Source of the DNA: Plantago ovata
Taxonomy: Eukaryota > Streptophyta > Magnoliopsida > Lamiales > Plantaginaceae
Reading direction: 5' to 3'
DNA: 64,000 bases
Assembly (NCBI GenBank): GCA_028274465.1
Contig: CM051456.1
Span: 128,046,880-128,110,879 of the forward strand
Position 1 is the stretch's first letter; the number at the start of each line of letters is the position of its first letter. This document shows positions 1 through 10,059 of the stretch, one piece after another. Position numbers and translations under genes: made by a program. The notes under the pieces are model-generated. The model was not told the origin of the DNA and searched no databases. It saw only the letters and a program-made list of their open reading frames with translations.

Positions 1-445
1 CTGCGATTTTCGCCTAGACAAAGCTTGTAATTCCAAGATGTATCCTTGTTGCATACTTGCTTTATAGAATTTTGTATATCAATTGATTCATGTATCAAAT
101 GTTCTTCTCTTCTTGATCATCGATAGGTTTGGTCCAGATTGAGGAACTTATTTTTGTAACTGTTTTTATTCTTATTCAAGTTTCATGATCTTTATACATG
201 GAAGCACTTAGCTAAGAACATGTTCCTTCACAATTCACAACTGCATAATCACTTCATTTTTTCAATAATCTCACAAAATATTCAACACAATAAATACATC
301 TAAAACTTGCCTATACTACACATTTTACACTTGGCCTAGAAGTTCATATAACACACACTTGGATTGATCACAAATAAGGATCAAACTGTAGTCATTGATG
401 AAGGCCAAAGAAATAATTGTAAAGCTTACAACTCGATAACAAGTA
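1..445 (-). pseudogene. Truncated 3' end of a pectin methylesterase inhibitor plus its flank
   Basis: The stretch matches the 3' flank and last codons of the intact inhibitor gene on the right (about 18687-19060). Shared landmarks include the Thr-Thr-rich flank, the CATGTTCCTT block and the reverse-coded residues SLAFINDY. Coding similarity covers only about 385-445 on the minus strand, and the stop codon of the intact copy is not preserved. The reading frame is then cut at 445 by the left LTR of a Cassandra element, and no inhibitor sequence resumes on the other side. This is a dead, duplicated gene end. Direction and homology are read from the sequence; the order of events (duplication, then insertion) is inference. 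Confidence 0.6.
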
Positions 446-1233
446 TTGCGCGCCCCAGATTTCAGAGGCTTAAAAGGGTTGAGAACGCTACTCATACCAA
501 GCACCTTTCTTTTCGGGAATCCACCTATAAGAACTTCAGAGTTAAGCGTGCTTGCTCTGGAGCAATTCTAGGATGGGTGACCCACTGGGAAGTTCCCGGT
601 GCGCGCACGAGTGAGGACAAAGTGCGCGGTTTAGAACCCGTGTTGGTCTGTGGGGCCAGTATATCACCCCGGAGAGCGCCCATGAGTAACCTTGCCGGCC
701 CGTTGGGCTGGGTCTCGGCCCGTTAGTGGGCCGGATCGTTACAAGTGGTATCAGAGCGGGACTATCCGGAACTGCAGGAACTAAGTGCCATCCGGGGCAA
801 AGTGCTACACCGTATCGACGGTGGGAGCCACCGCTTGAGCTTGGAGGGGCCACCTCTAGAATCCTGCACGGATGGTTGGTCTCGGGACAGCGCGCAACGA
901 GGATGTTGCGCAATTTAAGAGGGGGTGATTGTAACGCCCCAGATTTCAGAGGCTTAAAAGGGTTGAGAACGCTACTCATACCAACAAGGTGCACCTTTAT
1001 TTTCGGGAATCCACCTATAAGAACTTCAGAGTTAAGCGTGCTTGCTCTGGAGCAATTCTAGGATGGGTGACCCACTGGGAAGTTCCCGGTGCGCGCACGA
1101 GTGAGGACAAAGTGCGCGGTTTAGAACCCGTGTTGGTCTGTGGGGCCAGTATATCACCCCGGAGAGCGCCCATGAGTAACCTTGCCGGCCCGTTGGGCTG
1201 GGTCTCGGCCCGTTAGTGGGCCGGATCGTTACA
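446..1233 (+). mobile_element. Cassandra-type TRIM retrotransposon with 5S rRNA-like LTRs
   Basis: Two direct repeats, about 447-743 and 930-1233, bound a short interior of roughly 190 bp with no coding capacity. The second LTR starts TGTAACGCCCC and both end GTTACA. The interior opens with TGGTATCAGAGC at 746-757, the standard primer-binding site for initiator Met tRNA, and ends with a polypurine tract (AAGAGGGGGTGAT) just before 930. Each LTR carries a 5S rRNA-like block (about 485-605 and 968-1090) with GTTAAGCGTGCTTG and GGATGGGTGACC, which correspond to the internal 5S promoter boxes. This combination is diagnostic of Cassandra. The flanks AGTAT and AGTAG may be an imperfect target duplication. 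The left LTR has lost its canonical TGTAAC start. Conserved ORFs inside the LTRs are by-products of the 5S similarity and not genes. Confidence 0.9.
485..605 (+). repeat. 5S rRNA-like domain inside left Cassandra LTR
   Basis: The order of 5S landmarks is kept: CATACCA near the start, GTTAAGCGTGCTTG (box A region) in the middle and GGATGGGTGACC followed by TGGGAAGTTCC (box C region). The segment between the boxes is altered (CTCTGGAGCAATT), so it is a 5S-derived promoter-like module and not a functional 5S gene. A second copy lies in the right LTR at about 968-1090. Confidence 0.8.
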
Positions 1234-2778
1234 AGTAGTGTAACACCCCGTTTTTTTAATTATTTATTTAATTATTATTTAATTATTTTATTATTTAATT
1301 ATTTATTTTAGTTAATTAATTATCAGAGTAAATTATTTATTCGATAATTATTTAATTAATTTCGCATAAGTTAGTTCGTTTTGTTTCGTTTGGATCGAGC
1401 TGCAAGACTGGACCTTTTCTGACTTCCTTTGGCCCAATTCCTAGCCCAGTCAAAGGCCTGTTTGACCGGCCCATTATGGACTAACCCTAACCCTAGCCTG
1501 ATACCTCTCCCATCAGCCGTTCATTCAAACCGAAAAGAAGAAAGAAAGAAAGAGAAAGAAAGAAAAAAAAAGAAGAGGAAGAAGAAAGAGAGGGAGAGAG
1601 AGATCACTGTTACTGCTGCTGCCTGACTCCGTCCTCCCCCGTGTCGCCGCCGTAGACCGCCGCCGCCGCCGTGACCTCCGTCCGTTCCGGTCAGTCCCAA
1701 CCGCGCCGCCGCCACCGCGTTTCGCCTTGCTGTTCGGATCGATCGATCCGTCGGTTCCGTTCGCGTCGATCTCGTCTGCTCCAGGCCGGCCGTTCGTCGC
1801 CGCCGTTTGCTCGCGCCGCCCCGTCCGATTCCGGTCGCCGCCGCCGCATCGAGACCGTGCCGTTCCGATCGATCGATCTGCCCGATTCGATCCGTGTCGA
1901 TCGATCCGTTCGCTTTCGTCCGCGCCGATTCCGTCCGACCTCCGATCCGTTTTCCTTTCGGTAAGTGGTGCTCTTCGTCTCCGTTTTCTGGTTGGATCCT
2001 TTTATCGATTAAGATTTGGATTTAGAGATCATTGTTTCGTTGATTCGCAGTGGATTCGTGTCCCGTTCCGTTCGTTCGCTCCGTCACTGTTAGTCCTGTT
2101 CATCTTCTCCGTTCGGTTGGGTAAGCCTCTGCCCGGCTCTGTTCTTGCTTGACTAAGATTCGAATCTCGAAGTTGAATCTTTTAATCCTTTTGTTTTCTT
2201 TTTAATACGCAGCTTGATTCCTTTCCGTTCGATTCGAAGGTAAATCTCGTTTTCTTTACTGTTCTTTCGATTCGAAATTCATATTCTGTTTCAGACGTTT
2301 TTACCCTTGGACCATTTTACCCTTGTTTATTCTGACCGTCTTATTTTGATTCGAACTGAGAACCGGGACTTAGGATTGTTAGTTGTTGTTACTGATTGTT
2401 GGACTTGGGTTTTGACCTCGTATGTTGACCATGGGTTTCTGTTGACCTCGAAATGACTGTTTTGGACTTGGTTGATAATGTTTTGAACTCTGTGGACTGA
2501 TTTGGGAAGACTGAAAACTTAAAGGACCTTTTTGCAGTTTTACCGTTGACCGTAGTTGACTGACAGTAAGCTTTTATCGTAAACCTTTTTGTTCAGTGAG
2601 AACTGTTTAGTGTCTGGAAAACTGCTGGTTTGTTTGTACTGTCTGTTTTCGAAAAAGGGTTATTGTGCAATTTACCGCTGAGGGTATTTTGGTAATTTCC
2701 AGAATCTAAAAACCGAAAGAGTTTCTGAAAATGTTTTAAACTTGGTTTCTGTTTTTGTAAGTTAGTATTGACTTGACT

Positions 2779-2850
2779 TGCTAGCTTAGTTGGTTAGGTT
2801 CTTGCTTGACTAACTTAGAGGTCTCGAGTTCGAACCTCGACTTTACCATT
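2779..2850 (+). repeat. tRNA-like segment with A-box and B-box
   Basis: GCTTAGTTGGTTAG resembles a tRNA D-arm (pol III box A). Further on, TCGAG-TTCGAAC-CTCGA forms a perfect five-base T-stem with a seven-base loop (box B). The middle part does not fold into a clear anticodon arm, so this is a tRNA-derived relic (SINE-like or part of the LTR) and not a tRNA gene. Confidence 0.4.
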
Positions 2851-2893
2851 CCTTTTTCGACCTTTTTCCTTCCGTCCGTTCGACTTCTAAATT

Positions 2894-3147
2894 GTGTTTA
2901 GTACTTTCTTGTTAGGTTCTCCTTTGTTCGTTAACCCGTAAAAGCTCGTTACTCATTGAAGGTCTTTGCTCGCAAGTTAAGGTGAGTGTTCACCCCTAAA
3001 CCTATTATTTGCGAAAAACTGTGTTTAGTACTTTCTTGTTAGGTTCTCCTTTGTTCGTTAACCCGTAAAAGCTCGTTACTCGTTGAAGGTCTTTGCTCGC
3101 AAGTTAAGGTGAGTGTTCACCCCTAAACCTATTATTTGCGAAAAACT
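2894..3147 (+). repeat. 127-bp unit in two tandem copies
   Basis: Copy one is 2894-3020 and copy two 3021-3147. They are nearly identical; one visible change is ACTCATTG against ACTCGTTG. The duplication sits inside the LTR-like block. Confidence 0.85.
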
Positions 3148-4370
3148 GGAAGGCTATGTGACTGTTTGTACCTATTACTGTATACTGTTTACTGTATGCT
3201 TCCGCGTAAAAGTATAAGTCCTAAGTATGACTTTTTTGCATTTATGTTTACTGCTACTCTGTTCTGGACTGACCTTTCTGCAGGAACACCTCTCGGTGTT
3301 AATTATCTGTATCTGTTGTTCTGTATCTGTTCTGTTTCTGTGTGACCGGTCGATTAGGTTATGATTAGGTAGGCTTGGGTAGTAGAGGACTATCGGGTTT
3401 GCTTGATTGTGGCCTAGTCTATTCCCTTTTAGGCGCGAGGCAGAAGTCGCTGAGGTCTATTAGGGTCGTAGGATCTGTTTCCCCAAAGTACACGGGGGTT
3501 TCTGTTTCTGTCCGGAGTTGTGCACCCTCTGGAGGGAGTTATAAGGGCATTCTGGGAGTAGGAGCAATAAGGCGGGCTGCACCAACGGTCTACAACGTAT
3601 CTGTTCTGCCAATCTGTTATATGTGTTCTGTTCTGTTTGCTCGTTTTTCTGAAAAGGATTTTGATTTTAAACTGTTTGCTTTCTGTTTTTAACTTAGAAC
3701 CTCACTGAGATCCTTTATCTCACACTCTTTTGTTTTTTTCAAAATTCCTTCATTCCAGATGCTGCTGAGGATGTGCGTGACTAGGATGCCAGCGACTGAG
3801 ATAAGGGTCTGGGGTGTCTTGGGTTCTTTTGTAAAATAAGGAGATAAACTTTTACTGTCTTCATTCGTCTTTCTTTTGAACTTGAGTTGTCGTTGGTTAT
3901 TGTTCATTTCTGTTAGCGTCAAAGATTATTTTGGCATTAATTGCCGACCGTTGCTATTAAAGTTATTTTGATCTTCTTTTCAAGAAATTATTTTTGTTTT
4001 CAAAACGGGTACCGTTACACTAGATCCTTTCGAAGACTAATTCGTATTCGGCTTTCATGCGATCGCTGTACAGAAGTTGAATTTGCATTCGGCTTTCATG
4101 CATTCGCTGTACAGAATTGCAGAACTAAAATTCTTTCGCATACATTAACATTTTTGTGGTTCCTTAATTTGTTTTAATGAAACTGAGTACAAGTCATCAT
4201 CAGCAAGGCTAATAAGATACGTTCCTAGTCACTGTGTTTCCGATTCCTGTGTTTTTCATCTCCTCCTCCTAGCTAGTCATCTATCATGATTCAGGAGCTT
4301 GTATTATAAACTTCGCCCCACTACTGCAAATGAAACATACACCATATTTAGCAGGCGCATATAATATATT

Positions 4371-4371
4371 A

Positions 4372-4440
<69 letters not shown>
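4371..4440. repeat. (TA)n microsatellite
   Basis: About 70 bp of nearly uninterrupted TA dinucleotides, within the intron just 3' of the exon at 4486-4631. Confidence 0.95.
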
Positions 4441-4443
<3 letters not shown>

Positions 4444-4485
4444 AACAAAAAGGTTTTAAAAAAAACAATTTTATAGCGAAATTAC

Positions 4486-5621
4486 CTTATAGATCCATTC
4501 TGGCGAGTCTCTATGTTTGCGACTTGTGAGCATTGTCTTTTTATTGGAGTTATTAAGCTGTTCAGATATCAAACTTTTAACTTCTGGCGACACATTAGGA
4601 CACCCTTTCAGCTGCATTTCAGGATCACCCCCTGCTAGATGTACAATTAATCATGCAATCCATTCCTCCATATTTTGGCACAAAGTTGCAATGTATCAGA
4701 TTGCGCATGAAAAAAGATAATGCGCTTGCAATGCTCTATGAGAAATATCTAAACATTACATTTACTCCGTACATATATAATGGTAAAATATTTAATACTG
4801 ACAAACAATCAACCATAATTAATTTGACTTCGGAAATGTAACTTACTAGCTCTCTGCTCACTTTTCTCCACATCAAAGGTCCTGCTTTTGCTTGGATAAG
4901 AACCTAAAACCAGAGTTCCTTAGATGTGTTTCATACGTGACACACTGGTACGCGTGGATTCTCTCCAGACAAATGTGCTTTCATACGTGAAATACCGCCA
5001 CGGTTAGAAATGAATCCACAGTACGTACTTGCAATATTGTCTTGTGTCTCTGGCCATCTAAGCGCCCTGCATGGTCCCGACCATCATCTAATTGTCTTTG
5101 CGGCCTTCTCCTTCTCTCTACTTTCTCAGTACTCTTTACTGCGGATACAGGAAAAAAAGAAATTAAACATACATGCATGAAAGTCTCAATAATGCCATCA
5201 TGGAATCAACATGCCAAAATGTGATGAAATAAAATGCATGAACTGCGTTATTTCGCAAAACTTACGGGCTCTGCGCGCATCAGGAGTGCATACTTGACTA
5301 TTCTAAACCTCAAAGCTCCTACTGCTGCTGGGAGAAGAACCCGAATCAAGTGTTCCTTCATTATTCTGAATGCCAACATTACATTGTGATTTATGATCAG
5401 AAGGAGAGGCACTTTGTAAGTCCTTGAAGAGTCCCCAGAAATACAATTTCCCATCAAGTTCTACAAATGTAATGGAAAGGAGAAAGCAAAAGAATTTAGA
5501 AGCGCGAATAAGAACATGTTAAATTCTTTTTGAACCGAGTCAGTATGCTCAAACTCACGGTGAAGTTTCTCTGGTAGCTGCAGAGAAGTCAAGATTAAGA
5601 GTTCCATTCCACCAATAATCA
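4486..5621 (-). pseudogene. AIPP2-like SPOC-domain gene fragment with premature stop
   Basis: On the minus strand several exons can be traced with good splice signals: 5559-5621, 5266-5460, 5029-5138, 4847-4903 and 4486-4631. The first two join in frame to give MELLILTSLQLPEKL followed by LDGKLYFWGLFK. That resembles the end of the SPOC-like domain of the plant PHD-finger proteins AIPP2/PAIPP2 (pattern ELLVFTS...LP...FLWGVFR). Phases of exons 2 and 3 agree (195 nt plus a two-base start), and the donor of exon 2 is GTAAGT. The shared frame carries an in-frame TAG at 5303-5305. No N-terminal PHD region is visible to the right, where inserted repeat sequence begins. The last traced exon encodes SPEWIYK and runs straight into a stop in the next exon. 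The frame link between 4847-4903 and 4486-4631 does not work cleanly. I call it a decayed 3' fragment; the family match is from memory of the domain pattern. Confidence 0.5.
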
Positions 5622-5639
5622 CTGCTTTAAGGCAGAGTG

Positions 5640-6308
5640 GGTGGAGATTATGTTAGAATTCAAGCAAGTAAAAACACCATGATAATTTCAAGGATTATTC
5701 CTCTATTTATGAAAAATGCTTTACAATTGAGTGAGCTAGAACCCTAAAAGTGTATCTCTATTTATACACAACTACAGAACTTTCTAGCAAACTAAACCTA
5801 AAATTACAATTACAAAGGGAAAGGATAAGATCGGCGGCCGTATAACGTAAGCCCTAAACTAATTTGAAGATAGGAGTTGATCTTGATCGTCGATTTCATC
5901 TTCCAATAGCCGGAGGCCTCGTCTGTACTCGATTGGTACTGTTGTACCTTCTCGCTGATGAAGACGACAGCGGCTTTATAGCCGCACTCCTCTGTTTCTT
6001 TGATTCTTCACGCTCTCCTTTCTTATGCGTGATTCCTTCAGACTTCGTGCCTCGTGTGTTGTTTCTATTGGCCCTTTTCTTCCTTATTTCATTCGAGTCC
6101 TCCGGATTTATGCCGCCTTTCTTCTCAGTCATTAACTTTTCAAATTCTTTGCAACTGGAAACTTTTGGTTTATTGTTTCCAGTCCTTTTTGTTTCTTGCA
6201 ATTTCCAATAGATTACATCATTCATCAGGCTACTGAAGACATCGTTATCTCTGATACAAAAGTAGATTCAACTTAAGTGAGTGAACAAACAAGTAACTAA
6301 ACCAAGAA
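5640..6308. other. Inserted segment, possibly decayed LTR retrotransposon
   Basis: This block lies between two stretches that also occur in the 10-12 kb region but is absent there. It starts near TGTTAGAATTC, an LTR-like 5' end. On the minus strand at about 6254 it has TTGTATCAGAGATA, which is close to the Met-tRNA primer-binding site. A 109-residue lysine-rich open frame (5896-6225, minus) has no recognisable domain. The boundaries and class are uncertain. Confidence 0.3.
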
Positions 6309-6639
6309 CTCAGGAACTAAGTTTGGTTCACCACCTTTCCTCTGAAACAAAGAATAGGTCGATAGTAGGCCGAACTAACTTCGTAGTGTCCCTGTTTAGA
6401 GTAGTGACAAACGCGTGTATCATCTGTATCTGGACTTGCAACTGGAATCTAGATCTTTAGGACCTCCTCGACATCTTCCTTCCAGAACAAATAATTAAGG
6501 ATCCGCAAGTCCCATTCATCCAGGGAGACATGAAGCAAAAAGAAACTCTAAGAGAAAATTTTACAATATACACTGTTCTGCTCCTTGTAAATGTTCAATT
6601 TGTATTCAATGTAATCTAATATTATTACTAACAAGTAAC

Positions 6640-6824
6640 CAGGGGCGGAACCGGGGGGCCGGCGGGGGCCTCCACCCACCCCCCCCAATTTTTTTTTTTT
6701 AAAGGAATATACGATTTTTCAAAATTTTTAAAGGGATTTTTTACGATGTTTCAACTTTTCGCGCCCCCGAACTTTCAAAAAATGATGTTCGCCCCCCTAA
6801 CAATAATTCCTGGTTCCGCCCCTG
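6640..6824. mobile_element. hAT-type MITE with 8-bp target duplication
   Basis: The 185-bp element has terminal inverted repeats CAGGGGCGGAACC and GGTTCCGCCCCTG. It is flanked on both sides by the same eight bases, CAAGTAAC (6632-6639 and 6825-6832). An eight-base duplication with CAGGGGCGG ends is typical of hAT elements. The interior is T-rich with C-runs and no ORF. Confidence 0.9.
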
Positions 6825-6875
6825 CAAGTAACATTAGATAAAAATGTCCGCGTATACGAATGTACATAACTAAAT

Positions 6876-6925
6876 ATCCCACATGTCTTCAGTGTGTTAG
6901 GAGGAGGAATTTGATGATATATAAC
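6876..6925 (+). promoter_or_regulatory. snRNA promoter of U1 copy a (USE + TATA)
   Basis: ATCCCACATG at 6876-6885 matches the plant upstream sequence element RTCCCACATCG except near its end. GATATATAAC follows at about 6916-6925, some 30 bases before the U1 start. USE-TATA spacing of about three helical turns is the pol II type. Confidence 0.75.
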
Positions 6926-6947
6926 GCATGTGAAGCAACTAAATTAC

Positions 6948-7114
6948 ATACTTACCTGGACGGGTTCAATGGGTGATCAAGAAGGCTCATGGACTAGGTT
7001 GGTGACTTCCATTGCACTTTGGAGGGGCGCCTGTCTAAGGTCGGCCCAAGAGGTCGAGCCTACGTCATAATTTGTTGCTTTGGGGGCTTGTCGAGCCTAC
7101 GTCATAATTTGTTG
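6948..7114 (+). ncRNA. U1: U1 snRNA gene, copy a (3' end rearranged)
   Basis: The transcript would start ATACTTACCTGG, the U1 5' end that pairs with 5' splice sites, followed by the conserved stem-loop body (GGTGATCAAGAAGG, TCCATTGCACTTTGGAGG and CCTAAGG-like). The Sm site AATTTGTTG is at 7069-7077. After GGGGGCTTG, where the final stem-loop should form, 25 bases that include the Sm site (7053-7077) are repeated exactly at 7090-7114, and the closing arm of stem-loop 4 is missing. The promoter looks intact. U1 is the snRNP RNA that recognises 5' splice sites. I infer a recently duplicated copy with a damaged 3' end, so its function is doubtful. Confidence 0.8.
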
Positions 7115-7926
7115 AATTTCTGAATTTGTAGCTGAATGAATTGTAAAGCTTTGTAACTTATGAAAATTGTACAGCAAAGCTTGAAAGCTCAATTGTAAGT
7201 ATAAAATTTCTGGATTGTACCTACAATTGAGTTTCAAGTATAAAATACCCCAAACTAAACTCTATAAAGACCTTCCAGAATTAATAGCCTTCGGATATCA
7301 CTAGTCACTACTAAATGGCTCCTAAAACCATCCAAAATTGTTTTGCAATTGACAGTTTATATACCTTTAAATTGTTCTTATCCCTTTCTCCGTTCTCTGA
7401 GAATTTTGCAACTAAAATCATATATGTTGTTCAGAGGTCAGGTTGTACGCTGCCAGTTCGTCTTTGAAAATCATGCGGACTAAAGAAAGTGCTTCTCTCA
7501 AAGATACTTTCCCCACTGCGCTTGATGGAACTCAAGACTAAGTTTAAGAGATCCAAACTGCATTAGTTAAAGGTCTGCATTGAGGCTACTATATCGTTTT
7601 CCGTTCTTAGTAGTTCACCTCGTGCCACGATAGATCTGAATCCTTAAACATGAGACTAGCTTGTTTCCAAAATTGATTAAACCACTTGCTAGGATCATAC
7701 TGTTTATGGATTATGTACTCGTAACCCTAATGTATGCTAGTAAAATTTCATATCCATGGGAATCACTGTGATGGAACTTTGAGGTCCAGTAGTTGTTTTA
7801 TATGCAGAAGAAACATAGAAAAAATAACAGGTCTCATTGTCAAGCTCATAGTCAATAAGCTTAGTGAAGAGCAAATAAAGTTTCTGGTTGTAACAACTCT
7901 GCATTTACAGAGCAGGGATGCTATTT
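7115..7926. other. Spacer between U1a and U2a, made of shuffled duplicated pieces
   Basis: There is no gene. A piece at 7225-7280 recurs directly at 8297-8350. The stretch 7288-7340 recurs inverted at 8445-8495. About 7675-7926 recurs upstream of U2 copy b (about 9430-9680). All point to local template switching or repeated duplication. Confidence 0.6.
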
Positions 7927-7974
7927 ATCCCACATTACCAGAATAGACGAGATCTGTTCAGGAGATTGTATAAT
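7927..7974 (+). promoter_or_regulatory. snRNA promoter of U2 copy a (USE + TATA)
   Basis: ATCCCACATTA at 7927-7937 is a USE with two end mismatches, and TTGTATAATA near 7967-7974 is the TATA element about 30 bases before the U2 start. Spacing fits pol II snRNA genes. Confidence 0.75.
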
Positions 7975-8001
7975 ACCGGCCTTGGGTTCACTTTAGAACG
8001 C

Positions 8002-8197
8002 ATACCTTTCTCGGCCTTTTGGCTAAGATCAAGTGTAGTATCTGTTTTTATCAGTTTAATATCTGAGATGTAGCCCATTGGGCTACAACGATATTAATCT
8101 AATTTTTTTTAGGGGGAGGAGTCCAATGTGTAGCTTGCTGCACGGGCTCTTCATGTGTCGCCCATGCTTAGCACTATTGCACGGGCCTGGTGCCGCC
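8002..8197 (+). ncRNA. U2: U2 snRNA gene, copy a
   Basis: It starts ATACCTTTCTCGGCC and continues through the GTAGTA branch-point recognition sequence (8035-8040) and TCAGTTTAATATCTGA. A perfect stem follows (GTAGCCC-ATT-GGGCTAC), then a full Sm site (run of T at 8101-8110) and the 3' stem-loops (GCTTGCTGCACGGGCTC and CTATTGCACGGGCCTGG). The expected plant length of about 196 nt ends near 8197, and a 3'-box-like AGTTGCAA follows. Compared with the usual plant U2 it has TCTGTTTTTATCAG for TCTGTTCTTATCAG and GAGATG for GATATG. U2 pairs with the branch point in the spliceosome. The Sm site is intact, so this copy is the better candidate for function. Confidence 0.88.
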
Positions 8198-8229
8198 CAA
8201 TTCAGTTGCAATTTATGTTCTCGTTTTGG

Positions 8230-9681
8230 TTTCTGGGCTGGATTTTTGACCGAACAAAGCAATCTTTTTAATAAAGTTTCTGGATTTTGTCTACGATTGA
8301 GTTTCAAGTATAAAATACCCCAAACTAAACTCTTTACAGACCTTCCGGAAGTAATCCTGGAGATGAAAACATTTGATTTATCAGAATATTAAACTGTCAA
8401 ATTGGAAAACAATGAACTGAACAGATTAAACACTAGTACTATTTTGAATGATTTTAGCCTTTAGGAGCCATTTAGCAGTGATATCCGAAGGTATATAAGC
8501 TTTGACGATGAAAGTTGATCACTAATGATTCTTATTAATTTGGATATGGAGTAAAAAGATTATTTGGCCAATTTTATGCTGTTTGTGAAAGATAACTAAG
8601 CTCTTTAAAGACTTCCAGAAGTATCATGGAGATGAAAAAGTTGACGGCGATTATATATGTACTTGATCAATATTTGGAATATCTGCTCAACAGTCGTTAC
8701 ATTAGGCTTTTGCTGCGATGAAAAACACCCTTGTGTACGTAGTTGTGTTTTAAGCACAAATGGATGGGTTTTGTAGATGATTTCACATAAGCACAATGTC
8801 ACCCGAAGTTGGTTGAAATGAAAGGTGGAGCCAATTATATACACGCTGATTTTTTACAAACTTTAGATTCTGTTGTTGTTGGAAGAAACCAGATTCAGGT
8901 TGATTTTAATCCAGGGAACTGGTGCAGTACCTAAATTTAAGGCGTTTTGAGCCCGCTTCCCTGTGCGATCAGTCAAGTATTGTCCCACTTAATCTGTTTA
9001 TGTTTTGTCCCATATATGTTGAGAGTGAGAAGAACTTGAGATAAATCGTACAAAGTAAAGCCATCAAACTCCTTGTTAAGCTCGCAGCCGTGCGATAAGC
9101 ACATAGCGAAATATTCTTTCGCCTTTTACTAAAGAATACCGTGTGGTTGTCGCTTATAAGCGGCATACGCTAATTTTTGGAGGGTCGCTTACTTTGGAAG
9201 TACTCCACAATTTCAGTAGTAAGATTTTTAACGACTTTGTTCTGGTCTTTAATTGAATCCAGCAATTTTATGGCCAGATATCTGCGTTAGAACATCAATG
9301 TTATTTTTATGATTGTTTTCAATGTCTGAGGTTGTACGCTGCCAATTTAACAGATTCAAACCTTTTACAACCTAAACCAACACTAGCCATGCCACGATAA
9401 ACCTGATCCTTAAACAGGACAGTTGTTTCCAAAATTGATTAAATCACTTGCTAGGATCATACTGTTTATATATTATGTACTCAGTAACCACAACGTATGC
9501 TGGTAAAATTTCACATCTATGGGAAATTTGAGGTCCAGGAGTTGTTTTATGCTATGCAGTAGAATCATAGAAAAACTAACAGACAGATCTCATTGTCAAG
9601 TTCACATCCAATAAGCTTGGTGAAGAGCAAAACAAGTTTATCGTTGTAAAACTAATCTGCATTTACGGAGCAGGGATGCTA
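8230..9681. other. Intergenic spacer of the snRNA cluster
   Basis: No supported gene. About 8870-9180 recurs at about 12785-13140, and about 9320-9680 is the duplicate of the U2a upstream region. Several short open frames here look like chance. Confidence 0.5.
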
Positions 9682-9730
9682 ATCCCACATTACCTGAATA
9701 GACGAGATGAGGTCAGGAGATTGTATAATA
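9682..9730 (+). promoter_or_regulatory. snRNA promoter of U2 copy b (USE + TATA)
   Basis: ATCCCACATTA at 9682-9692 and TTGTATAATA at 9721-9730 have the same spacing as in copy a. Confidence 0.75.
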
Positions 9731-9756
9731 CTGGCCTTGGGCTCATTCTAAAAGTC

Positions 9757-9953
9757 ATACCTTTCTCGGCCTTTTGGCTAAGATCAAGTGTAGTATCTGT
9801 TCTTATCAGTTTAATATCTGATATGTAGCCTCCATTGGGCTACAACGATATTAATCTAATTTATATAGGGGGGGAGAGTCCAATGTGTAGCTTGCTGCAT
9901 GGGCTCTTCATGTGTCGCCCATGTGTTGCACTATTGCAGGGGCCTGGCGCACC
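9757..9953 (+). ncRNA. U2: U2 snRNA gene, copy b (Sm site altered)
   Basis: A direct duplicate of copy a about 1755 bp downstream, with its promoter. The 5' 75 bases match the plant U2 consensus better than copy a: they have TCTGTTCTTATCAG and CTGATATG. GTAGTA is at 9790-9795. The Sm site reads AATTTATATAG (9859-9868) in place of an unbroken T-run, and the stem before it has two extra bases (GTAGCCTCCATTGGGCTAC). The 3' domain (GCATGGGCTC, GTGTTGCACTATTGCAGGGG) is close to U2. An altered Sm site should impair Sm ring assembly, so I infer a pseudogene or weakly stable variant, although the rest is well kept. Confidence 0.8.
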
Positions 9954-10059
9954 CCACCCAATTCAGTTTTATATTTTATGTCCTGGTTTTGGTTTCTGGA
10001 TCTGAAGTGTTATGTTTTGTTTGTTGGGCTGGATGTGTATTTTGGGTCTAACAATGTTG

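Larger units (their letters stand above)
1239..4019 (+). mobile_element. Long solo-LTR-like block, TGTAACACCCCG...GTTACA
   Basis: The block starts directly after Cassandra with TGTAACACCCCG and ends with GGTACCGTTACA, complementary LTR-style termini about 2.78 kb apart. It holds no long ORF, no primer-binding site and no retroelement domain, as expected for a solo LTR. Inside are an AT-rich start, a GA-rich tract (1530-1600), a C/G-rich stretch (1630-1960), a 127-bp tandem duplication (2894-3147) and a tRNA-like segment near 2779. The five bases on each side (AGTAG and CTAGA) do not match, so a clean target duplication is missing and the exact ends are uncertain. It could also be a LARD-like fragment. 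Confidence 0.5.

Noticed and set aside
364..1216. Open frames of 75-150 codons with GAILGWVTHWEVPGA
   Set aside because: They arise from the 5S rRNA-like part of Cassandra LTRs and repeat in both LTRs; they are not genes.
1480..1500. Telomere-like CTAACCCTAACCCTAG
   Set aside because: Only two units inside an LTR-like block; far too short for a telomeric tract.
1521..2152. Arg/Ser/Pro-rich frames on both strands
   Set aside because: Generated by GA-rich and CG-rich low-complexity sequence inside the LTR-like block; no domain, and the frames overlap each other.
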